Shown: positions 42,107 through 52,105 of the stretch, piece by piece
How the letters are laid out: each line of letters opens with the position of its first letter
How positions within the stretch are numbered: the first letter of the stretch is position 1
Assembly (NCBI GenBank): GCA_049116495.1
Contig: JAGDYV010000068.1
Span: forward strand, 1 to 64,000
Source of the DNA: CAJQQK01 sp049116495
GTDB lineage: Bacteria; Pseudomonadota; Alphaproteobacteria; Rhizobiales; Hyphomicrobiaceae
Direction: 5' to 3'
Length of the DNA stretch: 64,000 nt
The notes under the pieces: model-generated
What the model was told of the DNA's origin: nothing
Seen by the model: the letters and a program-made list of their open reading frames with translations, nothing else
Databases searched by the model: none
Made by a program: the position numbers and the translations under genes

Positions 42107-43147
42107 ATGCGTATGATGCTGTCTTCTTCTAAGTCCCGCTGGTCAGTTCTGGCTGGAGCTGCCATCACCGTCGCAACGCTTGTGGTGTCGCCGGCCCAGG
42201 CTGAGGAATTAAACATCTACTCGCATCGCCAGCCGTTCCTGATCAAACCTTTTCTGGATGCCTATACAAAGAAGACCGGCACCAAGATCAACGTCGTCTA
42301 CGCATCGAAGGGATTGGCACAACGTCTAGCAGCCGAAGGCGCGCGCTCTCCGGCCGATGTCATACTTACGGTCGATATTGCCCGCCTCTCCGTCTACGCA
42401 GACAAGGATCTGCTTGCCGCCGCTCCATCAGAGATCTTGAAAAAGAACATCCCGTCGCATTTACGCGATCCCGGCAATCGCTGGTTCGCTTTTTCGAAGC
42501 GCGCGAGAGTGCTTGCCGTTTCAAAGCAGGCAACTGACCTTTCTGAACTCAAGCGCTATGAAGATCTCGCCGATGCAAAATGGCGTGGTCGCATCTGCTC
42601 GCGACCCGGCAGTCACGTCTACAATCGAGCCCTGATCGCAGCCGTCATGCATGCCAACGGCGGCGATGCGGCAACGGCCTGGGCAGAAGGTGTGATCAAG
42701 AATCTGGCGCGGCGCCCACAGGGCAATGACCGGGCACAGGTGAAAGCGATTTTCGAAGGCGTTTGCGATATCGCCATCATCAACAACTACTACTTCGGCA
42801 AACTCACGCACTCCAACAAGAAGGCCCAGCGAGACTGGGCCGGCGCTGTACGCCTGATCTTCCCCAATCAAGGTGATCGTGGCACGCACGTGAACATCTC
42901 TGGTGGTGGCATTGCGAAACACTCCAAGCACAAGGACGAGGCCATCCGATTTTTGGAATTTTTGACCTCGAAAGAGGCACAGGACCTATACGGAACCATT
43001 AATTTTGAGTACCCGGTTAATCCGAACGTCGCGATGTCCAGCGAGTTGCAGTCGTGGGGCACCTTCAAGGAAGACCAAATGCCTATCGCGCGCATAGCTG
43101 AACTGGCACCTGAAGCGCAGAAACTCATCGACAGGGTCGGATGGTAG
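42107..43147 (+). CDS. Fe(III) ABC transporter periplasmic binding protein (FbpA/FutA type)
   Basis: 346-residue ferric-iron receptor. A signal peptide of about 32 residues ends at SPAQA, giving mature EELNIYSHRQPFLIKPFLDA. Conserved parts are NVVYASKGLAQRLAAEG, SPADVILTVDIARL, RVLAVSKQ and the tyrosine pair INNYYFGKL that coordinates iron. It closes with the usual helix AELAPEAQKLIDRVGW. Start at ATG 42107 or at 42113/42116, a few bases on. It overlaps the permease gene by seven bases, and the upstream ICE points to Irr control. Confidence 0.93.
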   Translation: MRMMLSSSKSRWSVLAGAAITVATLVVSPAQAEELNIYSHRQPFLIKPFLDAYTKKTGTKINVVYASKGLAQRLAAEGARSPADVILTVDIARLSVYADKDLLAAAPSEILKKNIPSHLRDPGNRWFAFSKRARVLAVSKQATDLSELKRYEDLADAKWRGRICSRPGSHVYNRALIAAVMHANGGDAATAWAEGVIKNLARRPQGNDRAQVKAIFEGVCDIAIINNYYFGKLTHSNKKAQRDWAGAVRLIFPNQGDRGTHVNISGGGIAKHSKHKDEAIRFLEFLTSKEAQDLYGTINFEYPVNPNVAMSSELQSWGTFKEDQMPIARIAELAPEAQKLIDRVGW

Positions 43148-44823
43148 ACTCCACAGACGATCCGTCGGCGGCAGGCAACGGCCTGCTGTCACGTTCCTGG
43201 ATCGCCACTCAATTGAACCCCTGGGCCATCGCGACGATCGTCATCGTCGCGATGCTCGTTGCACCTATAGTGGCCGTGTTTGTCGCCGCAACAGGAGACA
43301 GCGGTGGACTTTGGGGGCATCTGTTCGAGACGGTGCTGCCGAGATATGTCGCGAACTCGCTAATCCTGATGATCGGTGTTGGCATCGTCGCGCTGGTGTT
43401 CGGGATCAGCACGGCCTGGGCGGTGACAATCTACGAATTCCCGGCGCGGCGCTATATCGAATGGATGCTGCTGTTGCCGGCGGCAGTGCCGGCCTATCTG
43501 GTTGCATACACCTACACCGACTTTCTGGAATATGCCGGCCCCCTGCAAGGCGCCTTACGTGATCTATTTGGTTGGCAAAGCGCGCGCGACTACTGGTTTC
43601 CCGAGATCAGGTCGATCGGCGGCGCGATGCTGGTGATCGGCGCCGTGCTTTACCCCTATGTCTATATGATGGCGCGTACCGCCTTCGTGCTGACGCCGGC
43701 GTCCTTGTTCGAGACCGCGAAAGCGTCCGGGCGAAACATTTTCTGGGCGGTTGGCCTGCCTCTCGCACGGCCTGCGATTGTCGCCGGCCTGGCACTGGTC
43801 TTGATGGAAACCCTGTCTGATTTCGGGACCGTTGAATACTTTGCAATCGAGACGCTCACGCTCGGAATTTTCAACGTCTGGCTGGGCATGAACAGTCTGC
43901 CGGCCGCTGCCGAACTGGCCATCATTGCGTTCCTGTTTATTATCGCACTGCTCGTCATAGAACGTGTCGCACGCGCCAACCGGCGATACACCGACACCAC
44001 CAAACGCTCGGTTCCGCTACCACCGGAGCGCACGTCAGGCTGGGGTACGTTCGCCTGTTTGGCGGTTTGTGCCGTGCCGATCTTTGTCGGCTTCGTTCTG
44101 CCAGTCGGCGTACTCCTCAATTTTGTACTCCGTGGCGAGTCAGTTGGGTTCAGCGACGTCGTCATCACGGCCGCACTCAATTCTGTAACCGTCGCACTCA
44201 GCGCAGCATTTCTGATCATGTCGATTGCAACCTTCATGGCGTTGGTTGCCACCTATCAAGCTGGCCCCATTTTGCGTCGCGCAACGGCCTTTGCATCGAT
44301 TGGCTACGCCTTCCCCGGCACGATTCTGGCGATCGGCGTGGTCACCGCTGGCGGCGCAATCGACCGAGCCATTGCGGCATTCGCCCAGGCTGCGTTCGGG
44401 CTCACCTATTCAGGGTGGCTCGCGGGCAGCATCGCCCTTGTCGTTCTGGCATGCGTCGTGCGCTTCCAGGCAATCGGCTACGGCGCCATGACGTCCGGCC
44501 TGGAACGGTTGCCACCCAATCTGCTGCATGCCAGTCGGACGCTGGGCCTGACGTTTGGCGGCACCGTCCGTACGGTGATCCTGCCGCTGATACAAAAATC
44601 CTTCATTGCCGGCGGACTACTCGTGTTCGTCGACGTAATGAAGGAACTGCCGATGACACTACTCCTGCGCCCGTTTAATTTCGAAACGCTGGCAACCTAC
44701 GTCTACCAATTCGCAAAGGACGAACTGCTTGAAGAAGCGGCCCTGCCGGCGTTGCTGATCGTCCTGGCCGGCATCCCGCCGATCATCATCATGAACGCAG
44801 CGCTCCGTCGATTGGCGCGATAG
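43141..44823 (+). CDS. Fe(III) ABC transporter permease (FbpB type, two fused halves)
   Basis: 560-residue permease with about twelve helices in two halves, the layout of SfuB/FbpB. Each half has a cytoplasmic EAA-type loop for the ATPase: ETAKASGRNIFWAVGLPLAR in the first and LLHASRTLGLTFGGTVRTVI in the second. Hydrophobic cores include LLLPAAVPAYLVAYTYTDFL. It begins within the binding protein's last codons. No ATP-binding gene (FbpC) follows; the next gene is unrelated. The transporter must use an ATPase encoded elsewhere. Confidence 0.93.
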   Translation: MVDSTDDPSAAGNGLLSRSWIATQLNPWAIATIVIVAMLVAPIVAVFVAATGDSGGLWGHLFETVLPRYVANSLILMIGVGIVALVFGISTAWAVTIYEFPARRYIEWMLLLPAAVPAYLVAYTYTDFLEYAGPLQGALRDLFGWQSARDYWFPEIRSIGGAMLVIGAVLYPYVYMMARTAFVLTPASLFETAKASGRNIFWAVGLPLARPAIVAGLALVLMETLSDFGTVEYFAIETLTLGIFNVWLGMNSLPAAAELAIIAFLFIIALLVIERVARANRRYTDTTKRSVPLPPERTSGWGTFACLAVCAVPIFVGFVLPVGVLLNFVLRGESVGFSDVVITAALNSVTVALSAAFLIMSIATFMALVATYQAGPILRRATAFASIGYAFPGTILAIGVVTAGGAIDRAIAAFAQAAFGLTYSGWLAGSIALVVLACVVRFQAIGYGAMTSGLERLPPNLLHASRTLGLTFGGTVRTVILPLIQKSFIAGGLLVFVDVMKELPMTLLLRPFNFETLATYVYQFAKDELLEEAALPALLIVLAGIPPIIIMNAALRRLAR

Positions 44824-44939
44824 CACCCCGCTCCCGGCGTTCGGCCTCGTACGATCACGGAACAGTCACCCAGATTGATTTGCATCAAACGGCACCAGCG
44901 GCAACGGTTTTAACCCGTCCATCGCTGGGAGACAGATCG

Positions 44940-46793
44940 ATGACGCCAGCCCTTCGCAACCAACCTCCACTCGGACTTCTGACCCTCTTGATGCTCTTTG
45001 CCACGGTATCGCAGAGCGTGGCGACGGAACGAGTGGATCGTCCGGATGCGAAATCGCCACCACCGATCAAATGGCGGGCATGGGGTGACAAGCTTTTCCG
45101 CGATGCCAAACAGACCAAGCGATACGTCGTTCTCGATCTAAATGCGCGCTGGTGTCATTGGTGTCATTTCATGGAAAAGCGCACCTATGCGCATCCCGAG
45201 ATCCGTCGTGTCATTGACGCTGGTTATCTCGCGGCCAAGGTTGATCAGGACGCCAATCCGGATCTCGCCTCACGATACGGCGACTGGGGATGGCCCGCGA
45301 CCATCATCTTCGACCCCAACGGCAAGGAAGTCACCAAGCTGCAAGGGTTTCAGCGCCCCAGCCGCATGTATCACATTCTCTATACGATCCTGGCGCATCC
45401 TGACCGCGTGCCGCAGTTGCCAGCCGAACCAGAAGCCGAAGCCGGCGCGTCGTTTCTCGGCAAGCAACAGCGCACAAAACTCATCGGATTGCTCGATGCG
45501 ACGTATGACAAGGAGCACGCCGGTTGGGGACGGCGATTAAAATTCCTGCAATCCGAAGTCGTTGAATACGCGCTGAAGCAGGCCCGCAACGGGAACGCTG
45601 AATTTGCAGCAAAGGTGCGTCGCACGCTCGATGCGGCACTGGTGTTGATCGATCCCGTCTGGGGCGGCATTTATCAGTACTCTCATGAGCGCGACTGGTC
45701 TGCGCCGCATTTTGAGAAAATCATGTCGTCGCAGGTCAACGCGATCAGGCTCTATACCCAGGCCTACCGGCAATTCAAAGATCAACGCTACCTCGTGGCA
45801 GCGCAACGTATCGGTGGCTATCTCATGCAGCGCCTGCACGCGCCTGAAGGCGCGTTCTATACCAGTCAGGACGCCGATGTAGACCACGACCTGCTTGGTG
45901 AAGCCTTCTACAAGCTCGACAACGATGCGCGCGTAAAACTGGGCAGGTCGCCGCCGATCGACACGAACAGCTATGCTCGAGAGAATGGCTGGGCGGCACG
46001 CAGCATGCTCGCGCTCTACGCTGCAACGGGCGAAACCGCCTATCGCGCGGCGGCGAAGAACGCACTGAATTGGGTCATTGCGAACCGGACATTGCCAAGC
46101 GGGGGCTTTGCGCATGGCGCAAAGGACGCGGCCGGCCCGTATCTATCCGACACGCTAGCAATGGGCGAAGCCATGCTCGCGTTCTACATGGCAAGCGGTG
46201 ATGTTATCTGGCTGAAACGCGCCGGCAATGCCGCAGATTTTATCCATGCGGCCTTCAAACATCCGAAAGCCGGCTATGTCACCACGCGAAAACCAACGAT
46301 AGCCATTGCGACGTTCGCGAAACCCTTTGTCAACATCGAGGAGAACGCAGCACTCGCCCGCTTCGCCAACCTGCTGCATCGTGCTTACGGCGCGAACCGT
46401 TTTCGTGACATGGCGGCACATGCCCTGCGCCATTTGACCAGCAGTGTCACCATCGCACAGCGCCGCTTCATGCTCGGGACGGTTCTCGCAGACGATGAGA
46501 TGGCGATCGAACCGGCGCACATCACGATCGTTGGTAAATCGGATGATGCCGCAGCTCAGGCGCTGCATCGTACGGCGTTGTCTTTACCGATGGGATATCT
46601 ACGCGTCGATCGCTGGGATCCCGACAGCGGACCGCTGCTCAACCCGGACGTGCAATACCCGGCAATGGAGCGCGCCGCCGCGTTTGCCTGCGCCAACCAG
46701 GTTTGCTCGCTCCCCGTTTTCAACGCGAAAGACTTGAAACTGGCTGTCAAAAAGATGATGGCGCTGCGTCAACGACGGCGCACGATTCAATGA
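44940..46793 (+). CDS. Exported thioredoxin-domain protein of the DUF255/YyaL type
   Basis: 617 residues, with a signal peptide (LGLLTLLMLFATVSQSVA). After it a thioredoxin-like domain carries the DUF255 form WCHWCHFMEK with a CxxC, then DLASRYGDWGWPATIIFD. The large C-terminal part is an alpha/alpha-toroid-like region, seen in EGAFYTSQDADVDHD, ALNWVIANRTLPSGGFAHG and similar helical repeats, as in spermatogenesis-associated protein 20 homologues. The family has no settled activity; a glycoside- or thiol-related role has been suggested from the fold. The ATG at 44940 follows GGGAG. Confidence 0.85.
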   Translation: MTPALRNQPPLGLLTLLMLFATVSQSVATERVDRPDAKSPPPIKWRAWGDKLFRDAKQTKRYVVLDLNARWCHWCHFMEKRTYAHPEIRRVIDAGYLAAKVDQDANPDLASRYGDWGWPATIIFDPNGKEVTKLQGFQRPSRMYHILYTILAHPDRVPQLPAEPEAEAGASFLGKQQRTKLIGLLDATYDKEHAGWGRRLKFLQSEVVEYALKQARNGNAEFAAKVRRTLDAALVLIDPVWGGIYQYSHERDWSAPHFEKIMSSQVNAIRLYTQAYRQFKDQRYLVAAQRIGGYLMQRLHAPEGAFYTSQDADVDHDLLGEAFYKLDNDARVKLGRSPPIDTNSYARENGWAARSMLALYAATGETAYRAAAKNALNWVIANRTLPSGGFAHGAKDAAGPYLSDTLAMGEAMLAFYMASGDVIWLKRAGNAADFIHAAFKHPKAGYVTTRKPTIAIATFAKPFVNIEENAALARFANLLHRAYGANRFRDMAAHALRHLTSSVTIAQRRFMLGTVLADDEMAIEPAHITIVGKSDDAAAQALHRTALSLPMGYLRVDRWDPDSGPLLNPDVQYPAMERAAAFACANQVCSLPVFNAKDLKLAVKKMMALRQRRRTIQ

Positions 46794-46808
46794 TGAGAAG
46801 CGATTGGA

Positions 46809-47762
46809 TCAGTGCTCTGCATCGCGCACGCCTTTAGTTTGTCTTGAGAGCTGGCGTTCACGATAGAAAACGAACAAGCCAGAAGCGACAATGATGCAGA
46901 TTCCGACCCATGTCAGAGAATCGGGCAGATCATTGAACAGCAAAAAGCCGAGAGTGGTTGCGCTGACGATTTCGAGATATTGAAAGGGCGCAAGAACTGC
47001 CACCGACGCCCGCGAATAGGCCATGACGACCAGCACGTGTCCGCTCGTCGCAATGATCCCGAGTAACGCCAGCAACTGCCACTCCGTCAACGTCGGCCAT
47101 ACCGGCGTGATAACGGCGATGTCATAAGCACTACCAAACGCCATTGCGATCGACATCGCTATCAGACCAAAGACGCCGGCCAGAAACTGCATCGAAAGCG
47201 GCGAAACGCTTTGTGCAAGCCAGCGGGTAAGAATCACATAAAGCGCAAACGAAAACGCTGTGCCGACTGGCAGCAGAGCGGTCGCACCAAACACGTCATA
47301 GCTGGGCTTGATGATCAGCAGCGCGCCCAAGAATCCAATCGCGATCGCGACCATGCGCCGCCAGCCAAAAGCTTCGCCGAGCAGGACGGCAGCCAGCAAG
47401 GTGACGATAAAGGGCTGCACGAAAAAAATCGCAATCGCATCTGCCAGCGGCATCACTTTCAGAGCGCTGAAAAACAGCAGCGTCGCGACCGCGATCAAGA
47501 CGCCCCGCGCGGCATGCGCCCAGAAATTGGCGCCCCATCGCAAGTTTCTCTGCCAAAGTACGAACGGCGCCAGCAGAAGAACCTGAAAAAAGAAACGTGC
47601 CCAGGCAGTCTGCCCGGCAGAAATCGAACCAGACACCAGTTTTGCCAGCGCGTCGATACCGGGCAGCATCAACATGGCGAGAATCATCAGCACCATGCCG
47701 CGTGAAACCGAACGCCCCGGCGCCTGAGTTTGCGAGGTTGTCGCGTCTGTCATCAATGTCAA
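46809..47762 (-). CDS. DMT-superfamily (EamA) transporter
   Basis: 317-residue membrane protein with ten helices in two EamA repeats (residues about 22-150 and 165-300). MVLMILAMLMLPGIDALAKL begins the first; FQYLEIVSATTLGFLLFNDL is the end of the second, typical of S-adenosylmethionine or drug exporters in the RhaT/EamA group. Substrate open. Convergent with the DUF255 gene, 15 bases apart. Confidence 0.88.
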   Translation of the reverse strand: MTLMTDATTSQTQAPGRSVSRGMVLMILAMLMLPGIDALAKLVSGSISAGQTAWARFFFQVLLLAPFVLWQRNLRWGANFWAHAARGVLIAVATLLFFSALKVMPLADAIAIFFVQPFIVTLLAAVLLGEAFGWRRMVAIAIGFLGALLIIKPSYDVFGATALLPVGTAFSFALYVILTRWLAQSVSPLSMQFLAGVFGLIAMSIAMAFGSAYDIAVITPVWPTLTEWQLLALLGIIATSGHVLVVMAYSRASVAVLAPFQYLEIVSATTLGFLLFNDLPDSLTWVGICIIVASGLFVFYRERQLSRQTKGVRDAEH

Positions 47763-47867
47763 CTTTCAAACCAGGTTCAATGCGCGCCCACAACCATCAT
47801 TCCCGCGACAGCCGCCGCCGGGACAGCGATAAGCATTATTGCGTCCGCACTCACCAGAAAACCCTCG

Positions 47868-48653
47868 TCAGCGCCCACGTCGCTTGGCCCTTTCCGCAAG
47901 CGCGAGATCAGGCCTGTTTGTTGTGAAAACGGTGACGTCCAAGTCAAACATTCGGCGAATAGATGCCACATCGTTGGCGGCATATGCTCCAACCGCAAGG
48001 CCAAGGGCCTGGCCTAGACGGTGTCGCTCCACATCAAGATCGCTTTCGTGCAAGGCGATTTCACGAATACCCCGTTGTGCGGCAATCTGCAGGACGGAAT
48101 CGAGATCGCCAATCTGGCGAACGATCGAGCGGTCGATCAACCAGATCAACGGCACGTCCGGCAGGCAGGTATTGAAGCTCAACAAGGTATCGATCCAAAA
48201 CGAGGTTACGGTCGTTCTGCGCTGTAAATCATGCCCGACCAGCGTCTCCGCGACTGCGCGCTCAAGTCCTGAATAGCGAAAACGATCGGCGTCAGCCTTG
48301 ATCTCAAGGCGCAAATCAATCGGCGTTGGCTTATAAAGGTCGAAAATTTCGCGGAGCAATGGAATACGGTCCGACGCTGTGCCCTTGATGGTCAGTTGCG
48401 AGAGCGAGGCAAAGGCGTGCTCCGAGATAGATCCGGTTCCGTTCGTCATACGCTCAAGCGTCGGATCGTGGTGTACGACAAGTTCATTATCACGGGTCGG
48501 GTGCACATCGAATTCAACCTGATCGACATCCAGCGCCGCAGTCTCTCGAAATGCCGTCATCGAATTTTCCGGCCAGAGATCCGCGCCACCGCGATGCGAG
48601 GCGATCTTAGGCCGAACCGATCGTACGGGAAATGTTGTCACGGGCTCGTCCAC
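47868..48653 (-). CDS. Glycerophosphodiester phosphodiesterase (GDPD)
   Basis: 261-residue cytoplasmic-type GDPD without signal peptide. Motifs in order: ASHRGGADLWPENSMTAF (His and Arg of the active site, then the Glu), DQVEFDVHPTRDNELVVHHD (metal-binding Glu/Asp and His) and LRLEIKADADRF with the third metal Glu. The enzyme releases glycerol-3-phosphate and an alcohol from lysophospholipid-derived diesters. The neighbours show no link to phospholipid use. Confidence 0.92.
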   Translation of the reverse strand: MDEPVTTFPVRSVRPKIASHRGGADLWPENSMTAFRETAALDVDQVEFDVHPTRDNELVVHHDPTLERMTNGTGSISEHAFASLSQLTIKGTASDRIPLLREIFDLYKPTPIDLRLEIKADADRFRYSGLERAVAETLVGHDLQRRTTVTSFWIDTLLSFNTCLPDVPLIWLIDRSIVRQIGDLDSVLQIAAQRGIREIALHESDLDVERHRLGQALGLAVGAYAANDVASIRRMFDLDVTVFTTNRPDLALAERAKRRGR

Positions 48654-48765
48654 CTTCGCTCACCTACAGTCATTCCGGATATAGTCGATCGCAGCGACGA
48701 TCTCGATCATAATGGCGACCTGCGCGCAACCATGGATTATTTCTCGCTCCAATCGGAGGCTCATT

Positions 48766-49404
48766 ATGCAAACCACACAGCACACCACGTCGAAGACAAT
48801 AGACCGGGCAATCGTCAAAGCAAGGCGCAAGCGCGTTGCCGAAACGGTCGAAAACGTGCGCCAAATCGAGCGTGAACAAGGCGTCACACGGTCCGCTCTG
48901 CGTGAGATCGAAGCCGAACTGATACGCCTCTCGATGGACAAAGAGCTGTTCGACGCGACACATTTTCCCAATCCAGAACCCGGTAGTTCTGCCAAGCTCT
49001 ATCTGTTGAGCGAAGACCAAGACGGGCGCTTTCCGCTCTACCTGACATGCGCCCTGCCTGGCGGCGCCGTACGGCCACACAACCATGGCACCTGGGCAGT
49101 TGTCGCCGGCCTGGATGGTTGCGAAGAGAACCGCTTCTTCAAGCGCGTCGAAGGCGGGCAAGAACCCGGCCCGGCGAAGATCACTCTTTCTGAAACAGCA
49201 CAGGTGCGCGATGGTGGCAGCGTTGCCATGCTTCCAGATGATATCCATAGCGTCGCAACGCCCGGCGATATTCCGCGGCGCCATTTCCACATGTACGGGT
49301 TGTCACTGGAGCGCCTGCCCAAACGCCTCGCCTATGATATGAAGACTGACACCTGCGACTACATGGAGATCAATCCCAAGATCGTTCGGGTTGAACACGC
49401 ATGA
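48766..49404 (+). CDS. Cysteine dioxygenase-like cupin
   Basis: 212-residue protein of the cysteine/thiol dioxygenase type. Iron ligands are visible in AVRPHNHGTWAVVAGLDG (His105, His107) and in LPDDIHSVATP (His161). Substrates of close relatives are cysteine, 3-mercaptopropionate or other thiols, oxidised to sulfinates with O2. The start at ATG 48766 follows CGGAGG; a longer frame from 48712 adds 18 residues without support. It stands 79 bases before the GST gene on the same strand. Confidence 0.85.
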   Translation: MQTTQHTTSKTIDRAIVKARRKRVAETVENVRQIEREQGVTRSALREIEAELIRLSMDKELFDATHFPNPEPGSSAKLYLLSEDQDGRFPLYLTCALPGGAVRPHNHGTWAVVAGLDGCEENRFFKRVEGGQEPGPAKITLSETAQVRDGGSVAMLPDDIHSVATPGDIPRRHFHMYGLSLERLPKRLAYDMKTDTCDYMEINPKIVRVEHA

Positions 49405-49483
49405 GACGCAGCGCCACAAACCCGTCAATCGGCACACAACCGTCCGTGACCCGGCCTCTCTATAGCGAAGGGAACAGTCCGCC

Positions 49484-50116
49484 TTGCTGAAACTCTATTA
49501 TTCGCCGGGCTCCTGCGCGCTGGCCTCACACATTGCTCTCGCCGATGCCGGCGCCGACTACGAAGCGATCCGGGTCGATTTCGCGAGTGGTGAACAGATC
49601 CTGCCGGCATATTTGGCGATCAATCCGAAAGGGCGCGTTCCCGCGTTGATCACAGAGGCCGGCATCCTGACCGAAACACCCGCAATTCTGGCCTACATCG
49701 CCCAGCGCTTCCCAAATGCCGGTATGGCACCGTTGGATGATCCGTTCGCATTCGCGCGCGCACAGGAGTTCAACAGCTATCTGTGCTCAACCGTTCACGT
49801 CAATCATGCTCACCGCTCACGTGGCAAACGTTGGGTCGATGACCCGGCAGCGATCGCCGAGATGCAACGCAAAGTGCCAGAAACAATGTTTCAGGCATTC
49901 GATCTCATTGAGAAGGATTACCTCAAAGGCCCCTGGGTCCTCGGCGGGAACTACACGATCTGCGATGCCTACCTCTACACCGTGTCGCGCTGGCTCGAAA
50001 GCGACGGGATCGACCCGACAAAGCAGTTGCCGAGGGTCGCGGAACATCGTGCCCGGATGGAGAAACGCGATGTCGTGAAGTCCGTCGTCGACGAACACTT
50101 CGCTGGCATCGGCTGA
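49484..50116 (+). CDS. Glutathione S-transferase
   Basis: 210-residue soluble GST. Thioredoxin-fold N-domain with YYSPGSCALASHIALADAGA (Ser/Cys active-site area), NPKGRVPALITEAGILTETP (cis-Pro and glutathione-contacting ETP) and an all-helical C-domain (GPWVLGGNYTICDAYLYTVS). The start is TTG at 49484 with a GAAGGGAA site; there is no ATG at this end. Closest by feel to beta-class bacterial GSTs. Confidence 0.92.
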   Translation: MLKLYYSPGSCALASHIALADAGADYEAIRVDFASGEQILPAYLAINPKGRVPALITEAGILTETPAILAYIAQRFPNAGMAPLDDPFAFARAQEFNSYLCSTVHVNHAHRSRGKRWVDDPAAIAEMQRKVPETMFQAFDLIEKDYLKGPWVLGGNYTICDAYLYTVSRWLESDGIDPTKQLPRVAEHRARMEKRDVVKSVVDEHFAGIG

Positions 50117-50128
50117 GGGTTCGAAGGC

Positions 50129-51214
50129 ATGGCGCGCTACCCCGGCGAGACAAATGAGCGACGCATCGCGCAAACCGCCTTGCAGTCTGCCGTCCAAGAG
50201 TTGTTTGCGGCGTGCGCAATGTCGCCGACAGATGCAGCCATTCTCTCCCAGTCACTGGTTCACGCCGATCTGCGCGGCATTCATTCACACGGCGTGCTGC
50301 GCGTGCCGGACTATGTCGCCAAACTCATGCGTGAGGGCGTTAATCCTCAGGGCAGGCCGACGATTGTCTCCGATGCGGGTGGCGCAATCGTCGTCGATGC
50401 TGACAATGCAATGGGACAAATCGCAGGCCAGTTGGCGATGACCTCAGCGATTGAGCGGGCACGCACCGTCAACATTGCCTTTGCGGCGGTGCGCGGCTCG
50501 AACCACTGCGGCGCGCTCGATTGGTACACCATGCAGGCGCTTGAACACGATATGATCGGGATTGCCGGCAGCAATGCGTTGCCAACCATGGCGCCATGGG
50601 GCGGTGTTGAAAAAATCGTCGGGCTCAACCCGATCTCCGTTGCCTTTCCAAGCAGCGAGATGCGTCCGTTCGTGATAGATGTAGCGCTCGGGGCAACCGC
50701 GCACGGCAAGATCCGGGTTTATGCACAAAAAGGCCAAGCCATTCCCGAAGGCTGGGCATTCGACGCCCAGGGGAATCCAACAACAGATGCCGAAATGGCG
50801 CTGGCAGGCCTCATTCAACCGATCGGTGGACATAAGGGCATTGGTCTAGCGATGGTTGTTGGCATTCTCTCATCGCTGCTTTCAGGTGCCGGTTACGGCA
50901 CTGAGTCAGGCAACATGGTCGACGGCGCCACCGCCGGTGCCGATGGCCAGTTCTATATGGCGATCAACGTCGCCGGTTTCCGCGAGATCAACGAGTTCAA
51001 GGCGCACATGGACCGCATCGCCGCTCAGTTTCTAAGCAGCCCGCCCGCCGGCAATCGTGAACAGCTCTATCTGCCTGGCGGCATCGAAGCGGAAATCACC
51101 GAACGATACCTACGCGAGGGCATCCCGCTGAACGATGAGACGATCGCATTGATCGACCACGCAGGCCGGGAACTGGGTGTCAACTTGACGAGCTTCCACA
51201 ACGCATTTTCTTAA
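50129..51214 (+). CDS. Malate/L-lactate dehydrogenase (Ldh_2) family oxidoreductase
   Basis: 361-residue NAD(P)-dependent dehydrogenase. HADLRGIHSHGVLRVPDYVA contains the catalytic His, VRGSNHCGALDWYTMQALEH the substrate/NAD loop, and QPIGGHKGIGLAMVVGILSS the late helix of the family. Substrates of relatives are malate, sulfolactate, ureidoglycolate, 2,3-diketogulonate and 1-piperideine-2-carboxylate. The (R)-sulfolactate type would connect to Xsc chemistry, but nothing here proves it. It begins 12 bases after the GST stop. Confidence 0.9.
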   Translation: MARYPGETNERRIAQTALQSAVQELFAACAMSPTDAAILSQSLVHADLRGIHSHGVLRVPDYVAKLMREGVNPQGRPTIVSDAGGAIVVDADNAMGQIAGQLAMTSAIERARTVNIAFAAVRGSNHCGALDWYTMQALEHDMIGIAGSNALPTMAPWGGVEKIVGLNPISVAFPSSEMRPFVIDVALGATAHGKIRVYAQKGQAIPEGWAFDAQGNPTTDAEMALAGLIQPIGGHKGIGLAMVVGILSSLLSGAGYGTESGNMVDGATAGADGQFYMAINVAGFREINEFKAHMDRIAAQFLSSPPAGNREQLYLPGGIEAEITERYLREGIPLNDETIALIDHAGRELGVNLTSFHNAFS

Positions 51215-51286
51215 ATCCGAACTCCACCAACTCAACCGCAGCAACGGATTTCCGTCACGCGCGCCAACAGATCGATCGGACAAGCC

Positions 51287-52105
51287 ATGAACTCTTTCGA
51301 CTTCAGCTATTATGACAAGCTGCCAACCAAACGGGTCGGCCTGGCCCGTATGACGGTTTCTCCAGTTCCGGAAACGAAGGAGCGCCCCGCGCTGATCTTT
51401 GTGCACGGCTCAATGCAGGGCGCCTGGATCTACACGCATTGGCTGCGCGCAGTGCACGAACGCGGCATCGCCGCCGTCGCTGTCGACGTCCGCGGACATG
51501 GCGGTCTGCCAACCGAAGACCTCCTCACAGCTGGTCTCGACGCCTACGGCGACGACGTTGCCGCCGTCGCAAAGACCTTCGAACACCCGCCAGTGCTGGT
51601 TGGTCACAGTATGGGCGGCGTCATGGTCGGGGTCGCGGCATCACGCACACCCGTGAGCGGTCTTGTACTCCTGACGCCGTCCCCCCCGGCCAATTTGCCT
51701 GGCGCACAGCCCGTCCCTCCGGTGGACGAATCCAAGCCCTTGCCGCCAGCGGATCAGAAAACCGTCATCGAAAAGTACCTGCCCAATCATGCCGGCCAGG
51801 ATATTTCTGCCATGGTCGAGCGGCAGTGCCCCGAAAGCTCGGTTGCAGCCAACGACCGCTACAAGCTGCGGGTCCCGGTTGAGGTGGAAAGGATCCATTG
51901 CCCGGCGCTTTGCATTGCCGCTGGCCGCGACTGGCCGATCACCCACCCACCCGGTCAGGACAAATCTGTCGGAGATTTCTATGGTGCCGAGAACATCAAC
52001 CTGCCAGAAGCTGCCCATTGCCTGATGATGGATGTGGATTGGCGCCCCGGCCTGGACTGCATTCTTGAATGGTACGACCGCGTGATTGTCCGTTCAGCTA
52101 GCTAG
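51287..52105 (+). CDS. Alpha/beta hydrolase
   Basis: 272-residue single-domain hydrolase. The oxyanion region is FVHGSMQGAWIYTHWLRAV; the nucleophile elbow VGHSMGGVMVGV has Ser near residue 110; the acid and base lie in the C-terminal part (AAGRDWPITHPP; AAHCLMMDVDW). The cap is short (residues about 130-190). Ester, lactone or C-C bond hydrolysis are all possible. It ends in convergent overlap with the MFS transporter. Confidence 0.9.
   Translation: MNSFDFSYYDKLPTKRVGLARMTVSPVPETKERPALIFVHGSMQGAWIYTHWLRAVHERGIAAVAVDVRGHGGLPTEDLLTAGLDAYGDDVAAVAKTFEHPPVLVGHSMGGVMVGVAASRTPVSGLVLLTPSPPANLPGAQPVPPVDESKPLPPADQKTVIEKYLPNHAGQDISAMVERQCPESSVAANDRYKLRVPVEVERIHCPALCIAAGRDWPITHPPGQDKSVGDFYGAENINLPEAAHCLMMDVDWRPGLDCILEWYDRVIVRSAS

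Noticed and set aside
41934..42116. 60-codon plus-strand frame before the iron binding protein
   Set aside because: No ribosome site, no recognisable product, and it lies in the regulatory spacer.
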